This document shows, one piece after another, positions 1-9,330 of a DNA stretch of 64,000 nt (the stretch's first letter is position 1; every line of letters starts with the position of its first letter). The position numbers were made by a program, and so were the translations under genes. Under the pieces are notes generated by a model, which was not told where the DNA came from, ran no database searches, and worked only from the letters and a program-made list of their open reading frames with translations. The DNA comes from Janthinobacterium sp. PAMC25594 (lineage in GTDB: Bacteria; Pseudomonadota; Gammaproteobacteria; Burkholderiales; Burkholderiaceae_D). The DNA is taken from positions 3,844,001-3,908,000 of the forward strand of contig NZ_CP080377.1 of NCBI RefSeq assembly GCF_019443505.1, given 5' to 3'.

Positions 1-53
1 CGTGGGCGCTATATCACATCGGCGTGGAGGCTGGCTGAAGCGATTGAGATAAA

Positions 54-416
54 TTACGCGTAGGCTTCCGCCATCGACATAACCCGTGGGGAGATAGTGA
101 TGCCGTGCTCCTCGAACAGCGCCGTGATGGCGGCCAGGTTGAGCGCGCATTCCTCGGTTTTCCAGCCCTTGAAGATATCCGTGCCATCCTTCTGGAAATG
201 CAGGTCCAGCACTTTGCCCGCATCCTTGTGCAGGTAGGGCGAACTATAGGTGTTCTCGAAACCGAGCGCCTTCAATTGTCCCAGCAAGGCCTGTGGCGGA
301 TGGTCGGGATCGGTGGCGAGAAAAACGCCGAAGGTCTTGCCCGGCGGCTTGGCGGCGATGTCGACCTCATAAATGCCGGGGGCCTTGCTGACAGACGTAC
401 TCTTTAAAAATAACAT
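54..416 (-). CDS. Hypothetical protein, about 120 aa
   Basis: I do not recognise this gene. The start chosen is the ATG at 416, which has a GGGAG ribosome-binding site about 9 nt upstream on the minus strand; a longer frame reaches 590 but its extra N-terminus is Cys/Arg-rich and looks non-coding. The product has no signal peptide and no membrane segment. It contains alternating charged and hydrophobic stretches, a YLHKDAGKVLDLHF segment and a C-terminal helical part, consistent with a small soluble protein. It is divergent from the diguanylate cyclase gene to its right, so the 266 bp between them must hold both promoters. No function can be assigned. Confidence 0.6.
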   Translation of the reverse strand: MLFLKSTSVSKAPGIYEVDIAAKPPGKTFGVFLATDPDHPPQALLGQLKALGFENTYSSPYLHKDAGKVLDLHFQKDGTDIFKGWKTEECALNLAAITALFEEHGITISPRVMSMAEAYA

Positions 417-682
417 ACTACACTCCCTGCGCGTGGTGTCCTGCGCCGAAAACGGACGGCAAGACAGGGGCGGTGCGCAATGATTCCCATCGTCAAATCT
501 TATTGCTAATTTGCATCTTTGTCGACAAATCGGCACTTTTATTTGGTAAGTCGTGGTTATCTTGTCGCGGATGCCAGCGTAAATTATCAATAAATCCAGT
601 TATCATTGCGCCAATACCCGGCCTGCTGCATACTTTTGGATTGCGTAAAGATTGCCTTCCCGCCTGCCACTTCCTCGTCTCC

Positions 683-2137
683 ATGCGCCTTCTGTCGATC
701 AAGTACCGCCTGCTCATCCTCCTGACCCTGATCCTGGGGGCGGGCTTCATGGCCACCAGCCTGGCCAGCTACCTGGCCTCGCGCCAGGCCATCGAGCATG
801 GCATCGCCGACCAGACCTTGCCGCTGACGGGCGACAACATTTACTCGGAAATCCAGAAGGACATGCTGCGCCCCGTCTTCATCTCGTCGCTGATGGCGCA
901 CGATACCTTCGTGCGCGACTGGATACTCGCCGGCGAAAGCAACCCGGCGCAGATCGTGCGCTACCTGGCCGAAGTCAAGAAGAAATACGGCGCCATCACC
1001 AGCTTTCTCGTCTCGGACAAGAGCAGCAAATATTACTATGCCGAAGGCACGCTGAAATCCGTCAGCCCGGAAGCGACGCGCGACCTCTGGTACTACCGCG
1101 TGCGCGCCATGGACAAGACCGATTATGAAACCAATGTCGACGTGGACATGGCCAACCGCGACAGCATGACCATCTTCATCAACCATCGCGTGGTCGACTA
1201 TGACGGCCAGTTCATCGGCGCCACGGGCATCGGCCTGACCCTGGACACCATGAGCCACATCATCGACCGCTACCAGGTGCGCTTCCACCGCAACATCTAC
1301 TTTGTCGACGGCGCCGGCGCCCTGGTACTGGCGGGCAAGACCATGCGCGAGGGGCGCGGCAACATCCGCAATTTACCCGGCGTGAGCAGCATTGCCGAGC
1401 AGATCATCAACCACCAGAGCGCACCGACGCACCTGTCCTACCAGCTGGGCCATGCGCAAATCCTCGTCAACTCGCGTTTCATTCCCGAACTGGGCTGGTA
1501 CCTGGTGGTCGAGCAGAACGTCAGCGACGAAGTGCAGTCGCTGCAGCGCGTGTTCATCTTCAACCTGGCCATCAGCTTTGGCGTCACCCTGCTGGTACTG
1601 CTGCTGACTTTGCTGACGGTGAACCGCTACCAGCGCCGCATCGAGCGCATCGCCTCGACGGATGCGCTGACCGGGCTATTGAACCGCCAATCGCTGGAAT
1701 TGCTGTTCCAGCGCGCCATGCTCCTGTCCAAACGCAACGAGCAGCCGATGTCGGCCATCCTGTTCGACATCGATTTCTTCAAGCGCGTCAACGATACGCA
1801 TGGCCACCTGTGGGGCGACAAGGTCATCCGTGGCGTGGCCGACGTGGCGCGCGCCACCGTACGCGAAAGCGACGTCATCACGCGCTGGGGCGGCGAGGAA
1901 TACCTGGTGCTGCTGAATGACTGCAGCCTGGCCAAAGCGGTGGAAGTGGCGGAAAACCTGCGCGCCGCCATCGAACGCCACGATTTCGGCCTGCCCGCGC
2001 CGCGCGTCCCCGTGACGATCAGCCTGGGCGTGGCCGAGTACCGGCCCGACGAAAGCGAATCGGCCTTCTTTTCGCGCGCCGACAGCGCCTTGTACCAGGC
2101 CAAGCATCACGGCCGCAACGGCGTGCACGCCGCCTGA
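683..2137 (+). CDS. Membrane-bound diguanylate cyclase (GGDEF) with periplasmic sensor
   Basis: Predicted to make cyclic di-GMP from two GTP at the inner membrane. Translating from ATG 683 gives 484 aa starting MRLLSIKYRLLIL, directly entering TM1 (about residues 6-28). A periplasmic sensor of about 250 residues, resembling Cache-type sensors, follows, then TM2 near residues 295-318. The C-terminal GGDEF domain carries the active-site variant GGEEY. An RESD sequence lies exactly five residues before it, matching the RxxD inhibitory I-site, so product feedback is likely. No EAL domain is present. The frame is open up to 473, but the extra part lacks coding character. Its stop lies 1 nt from the stop of the convergent DUF2520 gene. 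The ligand of the sensor is unknown. Confidence 0.9.
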   Translation: MRLLSIKYRLLILLTLILGAGFMATSLASYLASRQAIEHGIADQTLPLTGDNIYSEIQKDMLRPVFISSLMAHDTFVRDWILAGESNPAQIVRYLAEVKKKYGAITSFLVSDKSSKYYYAEGTLKSVSPEATRDLWYYRVRAMDKTDYETNVDVDMANRDSMTIFINHRVVDYDGQFIGATGIGLTLDTMSHIIDRYQVRFHRNIYFVDGAGALVLAGKTMREGRGNIRNLPGVSSIAEQIINHQSAPTHLSYQLGHAQILVNSRFIPELGWYLVVEQNVSDEVQSLQRVFIFNLAISFGVTLLVLLLTLLTVNRYQRRIERIASTDALTGLLNRQSLELLFQRAMLLSKRNEQPMSAILFDIDFFKRVNDTHGHLWGDKVIRGVADVARATVRESDVITRWGGEEYLVLLNDCSLAKAVEVAENLRAAIERHDFGLPAPRVPVTISLGVAEYRPDESESAFFSRADSALYQAKHHGRNGVHAA

Positions 2138-2138
2138 G

Positions 2139-2966
2139 TCATCCTCCGCGCTTGCGCCTGGCCAGATCTTGCGTTGGCGCCACCAGCGCCCGGTACAACT
2201 CGCCCGTGGCGGCATCCCAGCTTTGCACCGCCTGCTGCTGGCGTTGCACGGTGGCCGAATCTCCGCGTGCGATGGGCCCGGAGAGCGCGGGGGCGGCGCC
2301 CAGGCGGAACACATTGGCCACCGCTTCCGTCACCAAAGGCTGGGCCAGCTCGCGCGCCACCGGCTCGGGAATGCCGGCCGCCTGGTAGGCGCGCAAGGCG
2401 GCGTCGAGCACCGTCACCAGGTAATTGCTGGCAAACACGGCAGCGGCGTGATACAGGGTCTTGGCGGCCGGGTCGATGGGCACGGGGCGCGCGCCGATGG
2501 CGATCAAGGCCGGCGTGAGGAAAACCAGCGCCAGCGGATCGCCTTCGACGCCGCAAAACGTGCCGTCGAAGGTGGCGGCCACCTGCTGCGGGTCGGCAAA
2601 GCTGCGGATCGGGTGGGCGCTGGCGACGAAAGCCCCGGCCTGCGTGGCCGCCAGCAGCACGTTCGAGGCCAGCGCGCCGCTGCAGTGAAACACGATGGCG
2701 CCGGCCTGGCGTCCCTCGGCCGCCAGCGCCGCGCAGGCCGGGCCGATCTGGTCGTCCGACACGGCCAGCAGGGTGACGTCGGCGTGGCGCAAGGCCGCAT
2801 AGCTGGCGACGGGAGTGCCGGCGCCGATGAAATCGACGGCCGTCTGCGCCGACGCCATCGAGCGCGTCAGCACGTCCTGCACCGCGATCCCGTCCACGCC
2901 GGCGAACAGACGGCCCAGCACACGGCCAACATGGCCGGCGCCGATGATATTCAATGTCACGTTCAT
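2139..2966 (-). CDS. Rossmann-like / DUF2520 domain oxidoreductase-like protein
   Basis: A 275-aa protein beginning with a Rossmann nucleotide-binding motif (NIIGAGHVGRVLGRLF, residues 6-21). A C-terminal helical domain typical of the DUF2520 family follows, related to the 6-phosphogluconate dehydrogenase-like fold. Segments such as LLAVSDDQIGPAC and VFHCSGALAS are characteristic of this family. The cellular substrate is not established; family members are usually annotated as putative NAD(P)-dependent oxidoreductases. It is the last gene of the leftward run that starts at the aminopeptidase gene, 9 nt downstream of the DUF924 gene, and converges on the GGDEF gene. Confidence 0.82.
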   Translation of the reverse strand: MNVTLNIIGAGHVGRVLGRLFAGVDGIAVQDVLTRSMASAQTAVDFIGAGTPVASYAALRHADVTLLAVSDDQIGPACAALAAEGRQAGAIVFHCSGALASNVLLAATQAGAFVASAHPIRSFADPQQVAATFDGTFCGVEGDPLALVFLTPALIAIGARPVPIDPAAKTLYHAAAVFASNYLVTVLDAALRAYQAAGIPEPVARELAQPLVTEAVANVFRLGAAPALSGPIARGDSATVQRQQQAVQSWDAATGELYRALVAPTQDLARRKRGG

Positions 2967-2975
2967 GATGATGTT

Positions 2976-3557
2976 CTAAAAACCCGATCCCGGCTGGCGC
3001 AGGAATTCCAGCTCTTCCGGCGTGGAAGCGCGGCCCAGGATGGCGTTACGGTGCGGGAAGCGGCCGAAGCGGGCGATCACTTCCTGGTGGCGCTGCGCAT
3101 AATCAAGCATGCCGTCAAAGCCGGGCTGCGCCTGCGACAGCAGCTGGAACAGCTCGACGGCGCGCGCCTGCATGGCCAGGTCTTCCGCATGTTCGAACGG
3201 CAGGTAGGCGAAGGCGCGCAGCATCGGCGGCAGCCGCTGGTCGAGCCCCTGCCGCGTCATGGATAGGGCGAGCGACAGCGCCTGGGCGTCGCCGGCAAAG
3301 GCGCGCGGCGTGCCCCGATAGACATTGCGCGTAAACTGATCGAGCACGATAAGGCGCGCCAGCGCGCCGTGCGGCGTCGCGTCCCACGCGCGCAAGCCGC
3401 CCTCGATGGCGGCATCGATCAGCGTGCCGAAACGCGCGCGTATGTGCGCATCGAAGGCGTCATCCTTGCGGAACCATTCCACGCGCGACTGGCCGTAGTC
3501 AGGGTTATCCGGCGGCAGGAACCAGAAATCGAGTACGTCTTGAGCCTGTGCATCCAT
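2976..3557 (-). CDS. DUF924 family protein
   Basis: A protein of about 193 aa with the DUF924 family pattern: an N-terminal VLDFWF motif, then RFGTLIDAA, LDQFTRNVYRGT and PFEHAEDLAMQ, and a C-terminal FGRFPHRNAILGR segment. The family is all-helical with a TPR-like fold and has no firmly established biochemical role. Two ATGs lie 6 nt apart (3563 and 3557). The second is preferred because AAGGA sits five bases before it, whereas it abuts the first. It follows the MgtC-type gene by 11 nt and is probably co-transcribed with it. Confidence 0.85.
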   Translation of the reverse strand: MDAQAQDVLDFWFLPPDNPDYGQSRVEWFRKDDAFDAHIRARFGTLIDAAIEGGLRAWDATPHGALARLIVLDQFTRNVYRGTPRAFAGDAQALSLALSMTRQGLDQRLPPMLRAFAYLPFEHAEDLAMQARAVELFQLLSQAQPGFDGMLDYAQRHQEVIARFGRFPHRNAILGRASTPEELEFLRQPGSGF

Positions 3558-3568
3558 GTCCATCCTTT

Positions 3569-4309
3569 TCAGTTGCGTGCGTGCGACAGCTGGAAGCCGG
3601 CGATGCCGTCGAAGGCGGCCAGTTCGGCCGACATGGCCGACAGGCTGGCACCCGTGTTCTTGCCATGCGCGATAGCGACAAAGCGCCACTCCTGCATACC
3701 GTCCGTGCTGCCGATGGTCAGCGAGCCGCCGGCGATGTCGTAGCCGCGCTTGGCCGCCATGCGCCGCAGCGCATCTTCGCGCGGAACAAAGCCTTGCTTG
3801 AAGCGCATGGTGATGGCCACTGCGTGGCGCGACGGCAGCCAGTTCTCCAATTTTGACAGAAAAATCATCGCCATCGCGCACATGAAGGCCAGGCCCATGG
3901 CCGACAGATAAAAGCCGATGCCGACCATGATGCCGATCACGGACGAGGCCCAGATCGAGGCGGCCGTCGTCAAGCCGCTGATATTGAAGCCTTCGCGCAT
4001 GATGACGCCGGCGCCGAGGAAACCCACGCCCGTGACGATACCCTGGATGATACGCGTGGGGTCGCTGCCGACGATGGCGCCATGGCCGCCATACCAGAAC
4101 TCCGGATAGCCGCCCAGCACCGTCAGCGCGGCCGACGCCATGCATACCAGGCCATACGTGCGCATGCCGGCGGCGCGCCCGTGATAGGAACGCTCATAGC
4201 CCACCAGCAAGCCCAGCAGCAACGCGCCCAGCAGGTTCAGCAGGATCACGCCGTTCGTCGCCAGCTCGGCCGGCGACCAATAGGCGCGCAGGAAGTCGAT
4301 GGTCGGCAT
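3569..4309 (-). CDS. MgtC/SapB family inner-membrane protein
   Basis: A 246-aa protein with about four or five transmembrane helices in the first 150 residues and the hallmark MgtC/SapB motifs: LLGLLVGYERSYHGRAAGMR, GIVTGVGFLGAGVIMREG and GLTTAASIWASSVIGIMVG. A C-terminal soluble domain of about 85 residues follows. In intracellular pathogens MgtC proteins affect F-type ATP synthase and magnesium homeostasis; in soil bacteria the role is unclear. The start codon directly abuts the TAG stop of the 82-aa upstream gene (TAGATG), implying translational coupling. Confidence 0.9.
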   Translation of the reverse strand: MPTIDFLRAYWSPAELATNGVILLNLLGALLLGLLVGYERSYHGRAAGMRTYGLVCMASAALTVLGGYPEFWYGGHGAIVGSDPTRIIQGIVTGVGFLGAGVIMREGFNISGLTTAASIWASSVIGIMVGIGFYLSAMGLAFMCAMAMIFLSKLENWLPSRHAVAITMRFKQGFVPREDALRRMAAKRGYDIAGGSLTIGSTDGMQEWRFVAIAHGKNTGASLSAMSAELAAFDGIAGFQLSHARN

Positions 4310-4558
4310 CTAGGGCTTTTTCGTCAGCTGCTTTTCAAACGCCACATCGAGCTTGCTGACGCGGCGCGCCTTTTGCGGTCCCAGTCCATTCACGAAGGCG
4401 ACAAAGGCATCGAGTTCCAGCGGCGGGCACAGGGGCGGCAAGCCCGGGCCTTCGGTCAGGAAAAACAGTTCATCGCCCGTGCGCGCCATCGTGTAGAGGC
4501 GGTGGCCGGTGCGTTCCTTGAGCCGCTCAATGGCGGAGGTGGCGCGGGTCGAACGCAT
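4310..4558 (-). CDS. Small hypothetical protein, 82 aa
   Basis: I do not recognise this gene. ATG 4558 overlaps the aminopeptidase TGA stop as TGATG, and its own TAG stop is followed at once by the MgtC ATG, so it is tightly coupled on both sides and is very likely real. The product is hydrophilic and basic, with an N-terminal RSTRATSAIERLKERTGH segment, a hydrophobic LFFLTEGPGLPPLCPPLEL stretch and a lysine-rich C-terminus. It has no membrane segment. A longer frame begins at 4588 but would overlap the aminopeptidase end by 31 nt. Confidence 0.65.
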   Translation of the reverse strand: MRSTRATSAIERLKERTGHRLYTMARTGDELFFLTEGPGLPPLCPPLELDAFVAFVNGLGPQKARRVSKLDVAFEKQLTKKP

Positions 4559-6384
4559 CAGATGGCTCCCGTGCGCTGTTCCAGCCACGCCAGCGCAGGC
4601 GCATCGGCCTGCGCAGCCAACAGCGGCGCGAGACGCGCGCGCACGGTGGCGTGGTAGTCGTTGAGCCAGGCCGCCTCATCGTCGCGCAACAGCGAGCGCT
4701 CGACGCAGCGTGTGTCGATCGGGCACAGGGTCAATGTCTCGAAGCGCAGGAATTCCCCGAACTGCGTCGTCCCTGCGGGAACATTCAGCACCAGGTTCTC
4801 GATGCGGATGCCCCACTGGCCAGGGCGATAAATGCCCGGTTCGATGGAGGTGATCATGCCGATCTCCATGGCTGTCTGCGGCTCCGGCATGGCCGACTGG
4901 GAAATCGATTGCGGCCCTTCATGGACGTTGAGGAAAAAGCCCACGCCATGGCCCGTGCCGTGGCCAAAGTCGATGCCCTCGGCCCACAGCGGTGCGCGGG
5001 CGATAGCGTCCAGCATGGGCGACTTCACGCCGCGCGGGAACTGCGCACGCGACAGGGCGATCATGCTGCGCAAGACCAGGGTGAAATCGCGCTTGTGCTC
5101 AGCGGTGATGCTGCCAACGGGGACGACGCGCGTGATATCCGTGGTGCCGCCCAGGTACTGGCCGCCCGAATCGATCAGCAGCAAGCCGTCGCCTTCGATG
5201 GTGGCCTCACTGCCCGCATGGGCGTGGTAATGCATGATGGCGCCATGCGCATTGAAGCCGGCGATGGTGCCAAAACTGGGACTGACAAAATGCGCACGGC
5301 GCGCGCGGCATGTTGTCAGGTGTTCGTCGACGCCGATTTCCGTCAGGGGCGCGCGCTGCGGGTCGGCCAGGGTGCTGTCTAACCAGCTGAAAAATTCGCA
5401 CAGCGCGGCGCCATCCTGCTCCATGGCGGCGCGCACGTGCGCCGCTTCGCTATCGGTCTTGCGCGACTTTGCCAGGGTGGTCGGATTGATGGCTTCGACC
5501 ACCCGCACGCCCTCGGCCACGGCCTGGCGCGTGCCAAACGTGATGCGGCGCGGGTCGAGCAGCAAGGTGGCGCCGGCCGGCAGCGCGGCCAGCGCGGCCG
5601 CGGTACGGTCATACGCGGCCACGTCCACGCCTTCGCTTTCCAGGGTAGCGCGCAGGATAGCGGGCAGCTTGCCGTCGGCGACGAACAGGGTGGCGCGCTC
5701 CGGCCCCACCAGCGCATGCGCGAGGAAGACGGGGTTGTAGTTGACGTCCGCGCCGCGCAGGTTGAACAAATACGCGATATCGTCGAGGGTGGAAATGACG
5801 TGGTGGCTGGCGCCGTGCGCCGCCATGCTGGCGCGCAGGGCCGCCAGTTTGTCCTGGCGCGACAGGCCCGGATACGCCGCCGCGTGTTCCACCACAGGCG
5901 CGGCGGGCATGGCCGGACGCTGCGGCCACACGGCTTGCAGCACATCGGTATCCGTGCGCAGGATCACTTGCTCGCCCAGCGCCTGCTGCAGCAGGCGCGC
6001 ATTGGCCAGGCCCAGCACGGCGCCATCGACGGCCACCGTCTGCCCCGGCCGCATAGTCTCGCCCAGCCAGTCGATATACAGCACGCTGGCACCGGACGGG
6101 ATTTTCTTCAGGACGATGCCGCTGCCGGCCAGTTCGTCTTCCGCCTGCTCCCAGTAGCGGCCATCGGTCCACACGCCGGCGAAATCCTGCGTCACGACCA
6201 GAGTGCCGACCGACCCCGTAAAGCCGGACAGCCACTCGCGGCCCTGCCAGCGGGCCGGCAGGTATTCGGACAGGTGCGGGTCGGCCGAGGGCACGATGCA
6301 GGCGTCGATGTGCTGCGCGCGCATGGCGCCGCGCAGTTGCGACAAACGGGAGGCGGGAGTGGATTGGTGGTCAGGTGTCTGCAT
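4558..6384 (-). CDS. pepP: M24 family Xaa-Pro aminopeptidase (long form)
   Basis: Removes N-terminal residues preceding proline, using two metal ions. At 608 aa it is the long form, with two creatinase-like N-terminal domains (roughly residues 15-150 and 165-315), the M24 pita-bread catalytic domain (about 320-535) and an M24 C-terminal extension. Metal-ligand and active-site motifs are all visible: LLIDSGGQYLGGTTDITR, GHGTGHGVGFFLNVHEGP, SIEPGIY and RIENL. It is cytoplasmic, with no signal peptide. It heads the leftward run with the 82-aa gene, MgtC, DUF924 and DUF2520. The symbol follows common usage for the activity; short PepP proteins are a different subgroup. Confidence 0.92.
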   Translation of the reverse strand: MQTPDHQSTPASRLSQLRGAMRAQHIDACIVPSADPHLSEYLPARWQGREWLSGFTGSVGTLVVTQDFAGVWTDGRYWEQAEDELAGSGIVLKKIPSGASVLYIDWLGETMRPGQTVAVDGAVLGLANARLLQQALGEQVILRTDTDVLQAVWPQRPAMPAAPVVEHAAAYPGLSRQDKLAALRASMAAHGASHHVISTLDDIAYLFNLRGADVNYNPVFLAHALVGPERATLFVADGKLPAILRATLESEGVDVAAYDRTAAALAALPAGATLLLDPRRITFGTRQAVAEGVRVVEAINPTTLAKSRKTDSEAAHVRAAMEQDGAALCEFFSWLDSTLADPQRAPLTEIGVDEHLTTCRARRAHFVSPSFGTIAGFNAHGAIMHYHAHAGSEATIEGDGLLLIDSGGQYLGGTTDITRVVPVGSITAEHKRDFTLVLRSMIALSRAQFPRGVKSPMLDAIARAPLWAEGIDFGHGTGHGVGFFLNVHEGPQSISQSAMPEPQTAMEIGMITSIEPGIYRPGQWGIRIENLVLNVPAGTTQFGEFLRFETLTLCPIDTRCVERSLLRDDEAAWLNDYHATVRARLAPLLAAQADAPALAWLEQRTGAI

Positions 6385-6430
6385 GGGAGCGAAAATGGAG
6401 CGGTGCCGGGAAGCGTCTATGATACCGCGA

Positions 6431-8490
6431 TTAGCAGCCGGGCTGCACTCGGTGCAGCGCCATTAGCGCCCCGGCGGCGGCGGCGATTTTTTCCAGCAGC
6501 GCCTCGTCGTAGGGTAGCCACGGCACGGCGCCCAGCTTGCTCCCCTTCGCTGCCACCTCGATCGCCACCTCGGCGCCATCCTTCTTGACCCTGCCGGTGG
6601 TCAGGTGGATCGCATGCCCGCCCACCATCAGGTGGCGCGCTTCGAGCGCCATGCGGCCATCCTCGATCTGCTCCGCGAATACCTGTTCCAGCACGGCGCG
6701 CCGCATGCCCGCCATCGGCCCCGGTGCCAGGTTGGCCAGGTAAAACAGGCGCTGTGCGCGCTCCACGCTTTGCTCGTCCTCCACCAGCGCCAAGGCGCTG
6801 GCGCTGACCAGCAGGTCCACCGCGCGGCACGCTTCCGAATACGCCACCGGCGCCATCGGCATCATCTGCGCGGGCGCCAGCCCGTTTGACGTGCAGGCGC
6901 CGCCCGCCCCCGGATACACGCGTCCCTCGATGCGCAGCGACGCGCGCCAGGCACCGAACTGGCGCGACAGGCCTTCATCGTAGTCCAGGCGCCAGCCTTC
7001 GCGGCGCGCCAGTCCCAGCAAGGTGTGCAGCGACAGCTGGTAGCCAGCAAATGGGGCACTGCCGTCGCCGGGTGGTGCATATATTTCGCGATAAACCTGG
7101 CGCAGCGGCTGGCGCAGGCGCCGCCGCGCGAGCAGCGCCTGCCAGGCGGCGCGCTGCTCCCCGCTGCCGTGCAGGGGATGCCACAGGCCGATCTCGCCTT
7201 GCCCGGGCAAATCCACTGGCTGCCCTGCGCATCGATGGCGCCCTTCCCGTCAAGCATAAAGGCCAGCCCATCGCCCGTGCGCCACACCAGCGCGCGTGCC
7301 ACCGCGTCGATATCGACATCGTCGCGCAGGGCACGCCATTGCTCCAGGCCAAACCACACCTCGCTGGCGTAGCCCGCTTCCAGGCGGCGCGCCAGCATGG
7401 CCTGGCGCCGCCTGCCCATGGGGCCCGGCATGCCGATCCTCCAGGCGATATCGGGCCGTTCGGCCAGCGCCCGTTCGGCCGGTTTCAGATTGCGTTCCAG
7501 TTTCTTGCGGATGCCCGCATGGCGTACCTGCGCCAGCGCCTCGCGCAGGGCCAGCAGGCTTTCGGGCGTGGGGACGGTTTCCACCGCATGGCCCAGCGCC
7601 ATCGCCAGCGATTGCGACGGCGCGCTCTTGGCCGCGCCGGGCGCCACGCATGCCAAAGGCAGCAAGACGGTGATCGCGGGCCTGAACCACGCATCATCGC
7701 GATAAGACGCCACCCGCGCGGCGCGCGCCAGCACCGCAGAGTCTGCGGTGGCAAAGGCGGCATCGGCCGCATACGGCACGCTGCCGTCATGGATGGCGGC
7801 GATATGGCGCGCCGCCTGTTCCAGTATCGTGCGCCCAAAATCGACATACGCCACATCGTCGGCCAGCACTTCGGCGGGGTCCGCCTCGCCGATGCTGTCG
7901 CGGTTCCAGTGGCCGCTGTAGCGCGAGCCGGCCAGCGCCAGCAGGGACGCTTGCGCCAGCTGCGGCAGCACGGTGAGTTCCTGCAAGGTCAAGGGCATCG
8001 GGTAGCGCGCATGGCGCTCGTCCATCATCTGCCCGAACTGGGCCGGGGCGTCGCCACCGGCCAGCTGCGCCAGCAGCCAGGCGGCAAAATGCTGTTCGCC
8101 CCAGTGCTTCGGTTCATCGAGGATGCGCAGCGCCAGCTGCGCGCTGCCTTCCGGTGGCGCGCCGCGCAGGCAAGCCAGACAGCCGATTGCGTAATCCCAG
8201 TCGTGCACGCGGGCCGCGTCCAGCGCGTCGAGGAACATGTCGCCGGCCAGCGCCGGTGCCAGGTTCACGCTGCTCGCTTGTGCCAATAGCGCCATCGCCA
8301 GTGCGCGCCGCGCAGGATCGTCATGGCCGAAGCGCGCCGCGCGGTGCAACGCACCCCAGATGGCGCCCAGTTCTTCGGATGCCCAGTCTTTAAAATCGAC
8401 CGGCGGCCCCGTGAAACGCACATGCTCGACAAAGCCGCCATCGAGGCGTGCGCGCAGCGCCGCGGCGCGAGTGGACTCAGATGGCATCAT
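6431..8490 (-). pseudogene. DUF4132 domain protein gene, frameshifted into two frames
   Basis: Two overlapping minus-strand frames together encode one DUF4132-type protein of about 685 aa. The 5' frame runs from ATG 8490 and is sensible up to about 7213, ending GAIDAQGSQW. The 3' frame opens at about 7216 with DLPGQGEIGLWHPLHG and continues through the family hallmark RQPLRQVYREIYAPP to the TAA at 6431. Beyond about 7213 the 5' frame stays open to 6862 but becomes Arg/Cys/Ala-rich noise. Losing one base near 7210-7216 (for example TGGGAT to TGGAT) would explain this. It is either a recent null allele or an assembly error. DUF4132 proteins have no firm function; some carry WGR domains, which I do not see here. 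The 5' end overlaps the Crp/Fnr gene by 14 nt. Confidence 0.75.
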
Positions 8491-9190
8491 CGGCCTCGTA
8501 GCGGCGCAAGCCTTCCAGGTCCAGCACGCGGATGCCGCCGTAATCGAGGCGCAATAAACCCTTTTTTTCCAGCACCTGCAAGGCCTGGTTGGCGCGCTGG
8601 CGCGAAGAGCCCGACAGCAGGCCGATCTCTTCCTGCGACAGCTGCACCAGGGTTTCCACGCCCGGGTACAAATGCGAGTTGAACATCGAGGCCAGGCAGC
8701 GCGCTACGCGCGTGTTCAGGTCGAGCAGGCGCTCGTTTTCCACCATGCCGATGAACTGGCCCAGGCGCTCATTGAGCTGCATCAGCAGGAAACGCGTGAA
8801 TGGCAGACTCGTTTCCAGCAGCCAGTGGAAGGTGGCACCGGGCAGGCGCGCCACGCGCGTGTCGCGCAGCGCCATGGTGTCGTATTTGCGGATTTCGTTT
8901 TTCAGCAGCGAACCTTCGCCAAACCAGCTGCCGGGCGGCACGCCGATGAAGGTCATGGCCTTGCCGGAGGCAGAAAAATTATTCATCTTGACCATGCCGC
9001 TGATGACGCCGATCCAGTTGTCCACCGGCTCGCCCTTGCGGCAGACAAAGCCGCCTTTCGGCACGAAGGTTTCAAACACATCCGCCTCGACGCGGGCCAT
9101 TTGCACGGGATCGAGCAGCTGCGCCCAGTTGGCCGCGCGCACGGCATCCTTCAGCGTGATATCAGGGTAGGTCATTGTGCGATGCACCAT
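8477..9190 (-). CDS. Crp/Fnr family transcriptional regulator
   Basis: A regulator of about 237 aa with an N-terminal cyclic-nucleotide-binding-type beta-roll (roughly residues 40-150, including the glycine-rich turns GVISGMVKM and PPGSWFGEGSLL). A C-terminal winged helix-turn-helix follows (about 185-232, EEIGLLSGSSRQRANQAL). It lacks the N-terminal cysteine cluster expected of an FNR-type oxygen sensor, so its effector is unknown. An in-frame ATG at 9175 (MTYPDITL) is an equally plausible start; neither has a strong ribosome-binding site. It is divergent from the CoA ligase/ABC transporter operon across about 140 bp, so regulation of that operon is a reasonable inference. Confidence 0.85.
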   Translation of the reverse strand: MVHRTMTYPDITLKDAVRAANWAQLLDPVQMARVEADVFETFVPKGGFVCRKGEPVDNWIGVISGMVKMNNFSASGKAMTFIGVPPGSWFGEGSLLKNEIRKYDTMALRDTRVARLPGATFHWLLETSLPFTRFLLMQLNERLGQFIGMVENERLLDLNTRVARCLASMFNSHLYPGVETLVQLSQEEIGLLSGSSRQRANQALQVLEKKGLLRLDYGGIRVLDLEGLRRYEADDAI

Positions 9191-9330
9191 CGAAAAGTGG
9201 GTAAATGTCCCCGAAAAGACAACTCGGCAAACTAACGCAAGCTACTATCATTGCACAAACGCCTGATACATAAAAACACAGAGCGCCATCCAACGAGGTG
9301 GAGCCTGAGACAAGCAACAGGGAGACACTG

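Noticed and set aside
7200..7225. Programmed ribosomal frameshift in the DUF4132 gene
   Set aside because: No slippery heptamer or stimulatory hairpin is visible; a single-base loss is simpler.
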